64,000 bases of DNA from CAWUKT01 sp964352215 (GTDB lineage: Bacteria > Bacteroidota > Bacteroidia > J057 > JADKCL01): positions 118,615 through 182,614 of the forward strand of contig CAYGRE010000002.1 in the NCBI GenBank assembly GCA_964352215.1, in the 5' to 3' direction. Positions 60,469 to 64,000 of the stretch are shown here, piece after piece. How positions within the stretch are numbered: the first letter of the stretch is position 1; the number at the start of each line of letters is the position of its first letter. A program made the translations under genes and the position numbers. Under the pieces are notes generated by a model. That model searched no databases. It was given only the letters and a program-made list of their open reading frames with translations, and was not told where the DNA came from.

Positions 60469-62136
60469 TTTTTCCTCTTCGGGTTATCCTCGATTTGTTA
60501 AAAGCTGTTGTTCATTCGATGAGGGGTAATTTGTAAATTGGTTCATGGCCCGAAAGAGGAATAAGCGCAAGTTCATCAGCCCTGATCGCAATCAGTACAC
60601 TTTGATGCCGCCTTCGATAAATGAGTGGTTGCCTGATCAGCATTTAGCCCGTTTTGTTGTGGAAGTGACCGAGCAGTTGAATCTGGACAAGATTTACGAG
60701 GCTTACGGGACCACAGGCGCCCCGCCTTATGACCCTTCGATGTTGCTTGGACTTATATTTTACGGTTATTCCACGGGCGTATTCAGTTCCCGCAAGATTG
60801 AGGCGGCGACCTACGATTCGGTGGCTTTCCGCTACATTTCAGGCAACCTTCACCCGGACCACGATACGATCTCCACGTTCCGACAGCGTTTCCTCAAACA
60901 GATTGAAGGTCTGTTCGTGGAGATTCTCGTCATTGCCCAATCGATGAAATTCATAAAGGTTGGAAACGTCAACATTGACGGGACGAAGGAAAAGGCAAAC
61001 GCTTCCAAGCACAGTGCGATGAGCTTCGCGCATATCGAAAAGTTGGAGAAACAGTATGAGGCGGAAGTGAAGCGGTTGATGGAACTGGCTGAAGAGGCCG
61101 ATTCGGAGACGGTTCAGGATTTGGACATTCCCGAGGAGTTGAAGCGCCGCGAGGATCGTCTGGCGAAGATCCGAGAGGCAAGGAAAGTGTTGGAGGATCG
61201 GGCACAAAGAACGGTACGAGGAGGAAAAGAAGGCCTACGATGAGAAGATCAGGGACCGTGAAGAAAAGGAAAATTCCACTGGCAAAAAGCTCCGGGGCAA
61301 GACACCTAAACCACCGGAAGACGAAGGTCCGAGGGATAAAGACCAGTACAACTTTACCGACCCTGAATCTCGTATTATGAAGACGTCCAATGGCTTCGAC
61401 CAATGCTACAACGCCCAGGCGGCGGTGACCGATAATATGCTGATCGTTGGGGGATATGTCACCGATCATTGCAACGACAAAGAGGAACTTGAGGAGGTGC
61501 TGAACTCGATTCCCGCAGAATTAGGAGAGGTAAAAACCCTCACCGCCGATACAGGATATTTCAGCGAATCGACGGTAAAGGGGTGCGAAGAAAGGGGCGT
61601 AGATGCGCATATCGCCACCGGACGGCAAAAGCACAATGGTTGGCTCGACCGGAAACTTGAGGGTGAAAGACCGGACCAAACTGAGGATGAGACCAGTCCG
61701 ATTTCAAAAAAAGAGCGGATGCGCCAAAAGTTAAAAAGTAGCGAGGGGCAGGCGATCTACAGGCTCCGCAAGATGACAGTGGAGCCGGTCTTCGGGATCA
61801 TCAAGGAAATCATGGGCTTCAGGCGGTTTTCATTTCGAGGCAAAGAGAAGGTAAACTCCGAATGGAAACTTGTGTGCAGCGCCTATAATTTGAAGAGGAT
61901 GTTTAACTTGGAAATAGGCTGAAAACAGGAGGCCAATCCCTCCGAAGAAGGAAAGTAAAAGCCCACTCCTTCAGTGATACGCCCTCTTTAAAGCCAGTTT
62001 TCCCAATCGGAAGGCTGGAAAGAAAAAAGAGCAACAGAACGCACCTTGCCGGGCATCTCAAAAACTGCCAAGGTGACCCTTCACAGGGGCTGACAGGAGG
62101 GAATTTCGGAAATTGAGGTTGATGTCCGACAGGCTC
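60439..62136 (+). mobile_element. IS1182-like insertion sequence, 1,698 bp
   Basis: Imperfect terminal inverted repeats: left end CAGTCTGTCGGAGAAC, right end (reverse complement) GAGCCTGTCGGACATC, sharing CTGTCGGA. The flanks carry a 4-bp direct repeat CTAG (60435-60438 and 62137-62140), a target duplication. It contains one transposase interrupted by a frameshift and no passenger genes. Size, termini and transposase type fit the IS1182 family. It is less AT-rich than the restriction-modification genes around it and so has a different origin. Confidence 0.88.
60545..61922 (+). pseudogene. IS1182-type transposase disrupted by a +1 frameshift
   Basis: A DDE transposase split into two frames: residues 1-232 in the first frame (60545-61243, stop TGA), the rest in another from about 61210. 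Joining AKERYEEEKKAYDEK across the break restores the family sequence; an extra base near 61205 (in GCACAAAGAACGG) explains it. All catalytic parts survive: DUF772-type start, NIDGTKEKANASKH with the first Asp, TLTADTGYFSE with the second, and MTVEPVFGIIKEIMGF with Glu. Typical programmed frameshifts in IS elements are -1; here +1 would be needed, so inactivation is the simpler reading, though a sequencing error is possible. Confidence 0.82.
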
Positions 62137-62209
62137 CTAGAATTTCTTGATTAACAATCCATGTTTGACGATCCACTATTTATGATTGAATAGTAGACTT
62201 TCACATTTC

Positions 62210-63838
62210 TTATACAGCTGTTTCTATAAAAGTGAGCTCAATAATTGTATTTCCCCAACTACAGATTAATAATCCTAAGAAAATATTGTAAGCATAATTC
62301 AATATCTTCCCACTGCCATTAGATTTCATCCTTTTAAACACAACAATGGGATCATAACCGAGAACGGCAAGCACAAACCTTTGAATCTCAACTTCTGAGT
62401 ATTTATTCAATAGCGGAAAAATATCATCATAAACGGCCCCAATCTTATCGACCACTTCAAAAGGATGAATACCCTTCCTTCTTCTGGTCCAAACCTCTTG
62501 AAGCATTTTGGGATCGATGCTAACTAAAACATTCCTAAGACCTCCTAATGCATTTAGAGTCTCTTCCCTGTCCTTAGGATTGAAAAACGATAGGGCTTGA
62601 TCACATAATTCCTGTCTCAATGGTACAGTTTTGATATTTGTAGAAGTACCAAAAAAGAAATTAAAGCGCCAGTTTACTTCACCATCGCTGAAATAGTTTT
62701 CTAACTCAAAACGCATTCCACTTCCGAATCTTAATGAAGGTAGGGCTGCCCTAAATTTTCGGGTCCTCGAAAATTTCCTCCCTTGTGTTTCGACCTTCAC
62801 GAGTTTAGGTAAAACTGTTGGTGTAGCATGTTTATAATCGACTTCTCGCGGCATTCTAAGCTCTTCCAGAGAGGTTTCCTGCATACATTGAGCAATGAAA
62901 AAGGTCATTAGTGGTGGGATAGCATTTCCAATCATCTTTATTTTTGCGCCATAACTATCCCCATAGTATTGAAAAGTAATCGGGAAAGACTGGCATAGCC
63001 CTCGCTCCCTTACTGTCAATCTTCTTAAATCTCCGGCATCATCGATCACTATGCTTTCTCTTGAAACTCTGGTGCACAAAGCAGTAATCGTTCGTGAGGG
63101 TCGATCCTTAGCATCTGGAAACTGCATCTTATTGTAAACTGGGTGGAATGATTTAGATTCCCTATTCATTCGCTCCTCTTCGGGGGATAAAGGTGTCTCC
63201 TTTATATGATCGGTCAATTCATCTAATCGTAGCTCATATCCATAAATTGGATCAACAACTTTCTCTGATTGTAATACATCAAGAACATCACCCAAGGTTA
63301 ACTTTGGAATCTGTGATTTATAGCTAAAGAGGAGTTCCTTTGGGAAATTACCAGCGATCATTCTTCTTCTACGCTGAGGAACTCCGAATTCCGAAATATC
63401 AACGACTTCATTTACTTTTACCAAGTCTCGGAATCGATACAATTGTCCTCCTTCATTTAGCTCTCGTTCTAAAATTTTGGATACTCTCGGGACATTCTCC
63501 ATCGCCCAGTACCTAGGCTTGATATGATCAACTATTAAAAGAAACTTATATACATCGATCAGTCCATCCTGAATATCTCCTTTCCCTCCCCTGTTTGAAA
63601 ATGAAAACTGAGTACAAGGTGGGCTTCCAACCACAATGTCAATATCAGAGGGAGAAGGAAGTTCGCTCAACTCTAATTTCCGAATATCAACCTCGGCTAA
63701 ATCCTTGCCAAAATTCATATTGTGTGTATGGTTAGCTTCTTTCCACCACTCATAGGAAGAGACAACCTCAATACCGGCTAGCTTAAGTCCCAACGTCCAT
63801 CCACCAATCCCACTATAAAAATCTATTGCTTTAAGCAT
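62210..63838 (-). CDS. DNA (cytosine-5)-methyltransferase with long C-terminal extension
   Basis: A 542-residue modification enzyme. Motifs are in the usual order: I FYSGIGGW (7-14), IV SPPCTQFSFSN with nucleophile Cys75, VI ENVPRV (114-119), VIII QRRRRM (155-160), and X GNAIPP (304-309). Only ~330 residues are needed for this fold. A further ~215 residues follow (from about KHATPTVLPKLVKVE), with RFELENYFSDGEVNWRFNFF and helical parts, not recognised by me. It is convergent with the nuclease gene, from which it was separated by 70 or so bases before the IS arrived. It protects host DNA from the BglII/BstYI-like enzyme; the cognate sequence is unknown. The 160 bases upstream contain a palindrome TTGATC-N13-GATCAA. 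Confidence 0.92.
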   Translation of the reverse strand: MLKAIDFYSGIGGWTLGLKLAGIEVVSSYEWWKEANHTHNMNFGKDLAEVDIRKLELSELPSPSDIDIVVGSPPCTQFSFSNRGGKGDIQDGLIDVYKFLLIVDHIKPRYWAMENVPRVSKILERELNEGGQLYRFRDLVKVNEVVDISEFGVPQRRRRMIAGNFPKELLFSYKSQIPKLTLGDVLDVLQSEKVVDPIYGYELRLDELTDHIKETPLSPEEERMNRESKSFHPVYNKMQFPDAKDRPSRTITALCTRVSRESIVIDDAGDLRRLTVRERGLCQSFPITFQYYGDSYGAKIKMIGNAIPPLMTFFIAQCMQETSLEELRMPREVDYKHATPTVLPKLVKVETQGRKFSRTRKFRAALPSLRFGSGMRFELENYFSDGEVNWRFNFFFGTSTNIKTVPLRQELCDQALSFFNPKDREETLNALGGLRNVLVSIDPKMLQEVWTRRRKGIHPFEVVDKIGAVYDDIFPLLNKYSEVEIQRFVLAVLGYDPIVVFKRMKSNGSGKILNYAYNIFLGLLICSWGNTIIELTFIETAV

Positions 63839-64000
63839 TCAACAAAAATATTGATCATCCATGTGAATAGATCAACAAATAATCCACACTTACCCATTGT
63901 CTAATTGAGCTTCAAAGGGAAGAATGAATATTATGAGTGATTATAAATCATTGGCGTCCGGTTAAATCATGACCGTGCCCAAGAATAGATGATTCCTTCA

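Noticed and set aside
1..64000. tRNA, rRNA, tmRNA or prophage genes
   Set aside because: I looked in every intergenic space for cloverleaf-type signatures and for phage structural or integrase genes and found none that I could support.

Overview
The window looks like a scaffold from a Bacteroidota genome, most likely a Saprospiria (Lewinella/Haliscomenobacter-like) organism. The evidence is eight secreted proteins with type IX secretion (T9SS) C-terminal sorting domains, a TonB receptor with an N-terminal carboxypeptidase-regulatory-like domain, promoters of the Bacteroidetes form TTG-N17-19-TAnnTTTG, no Shine-Dalgarno signals, several TTG starts, and families typical of that group (DUF4920 lipoprotein, exosortase, PKD/T9SS adhesins). 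The assignment is by eye. One 100-N assembly gap lies inside a repeat cluster.

Layout. 1-6.5 kb: membrane patatin (cut by the left edge), fumarase fumC, and a TonB receptor/lipoprotein operon behind a clear promoter overlapped by a palindrome, probably metal (zinc-like) uptake. 6.6-7.0 kb: 42/21-bp repeat array. 7.1-14.8 kb: DUF4920 lipoprotein, ALDH7 dehydrogenase, TPR-PrsW intramembrane protease, TetR regulator, T9SS protein, lipoprotein, unknown protein. 14.8-21.3 kb: minus-strand run recQ, serine hydrolase, CocE-type hydrolase, TPR protein. 21.5-27.2 kb: mannose-1-phosphate guanylyltransferase, two large GT-C-like membrane proteins, pdxJ. 27.3-36.5 kb: two alpha-helical repeat paralogues, an exosortase operon, T9SS and tail-fibre-like surface proteins. 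36.5-37.8 kb: an RNA-like intergenic region and a tight antitoxin/HEPN-like pair. 37.8-48.3 kb: aldo/keto reductase, tandem T9SS paralogues, GNAT, methyltransferase, repeat cluster, M43 metalloprotease, another T9SS protein. 48.4-55.5 kb: glycan-use cluster (GH2-type and GH3 enzymes, sodium/solute symporter, carbohydrate-binding T9SS protein). 55.5-59.2 kb: PKD/cohesin-like adhesin and small proteins. 59.4-63.8 kb: an AT-rich restriction-modification island (controller, BglII/BstYI-like nuclease, cytosine-5 methyltransferase) with an IS1182-type element at the 3' end of the nuclease gene.

The most unusual items are the candidate two-gene toxin-antitoxin module with a HEPN Rx4H motif (36.8-37.75 kb), the restriction-modification island whose IS insertion can be reconstructed to the base, and five sequence-unrelated intergenic repeat arrays that share a period of about 21-26 bp. 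No rRNA, tRNA, CRISPR array or prophage was recognised.
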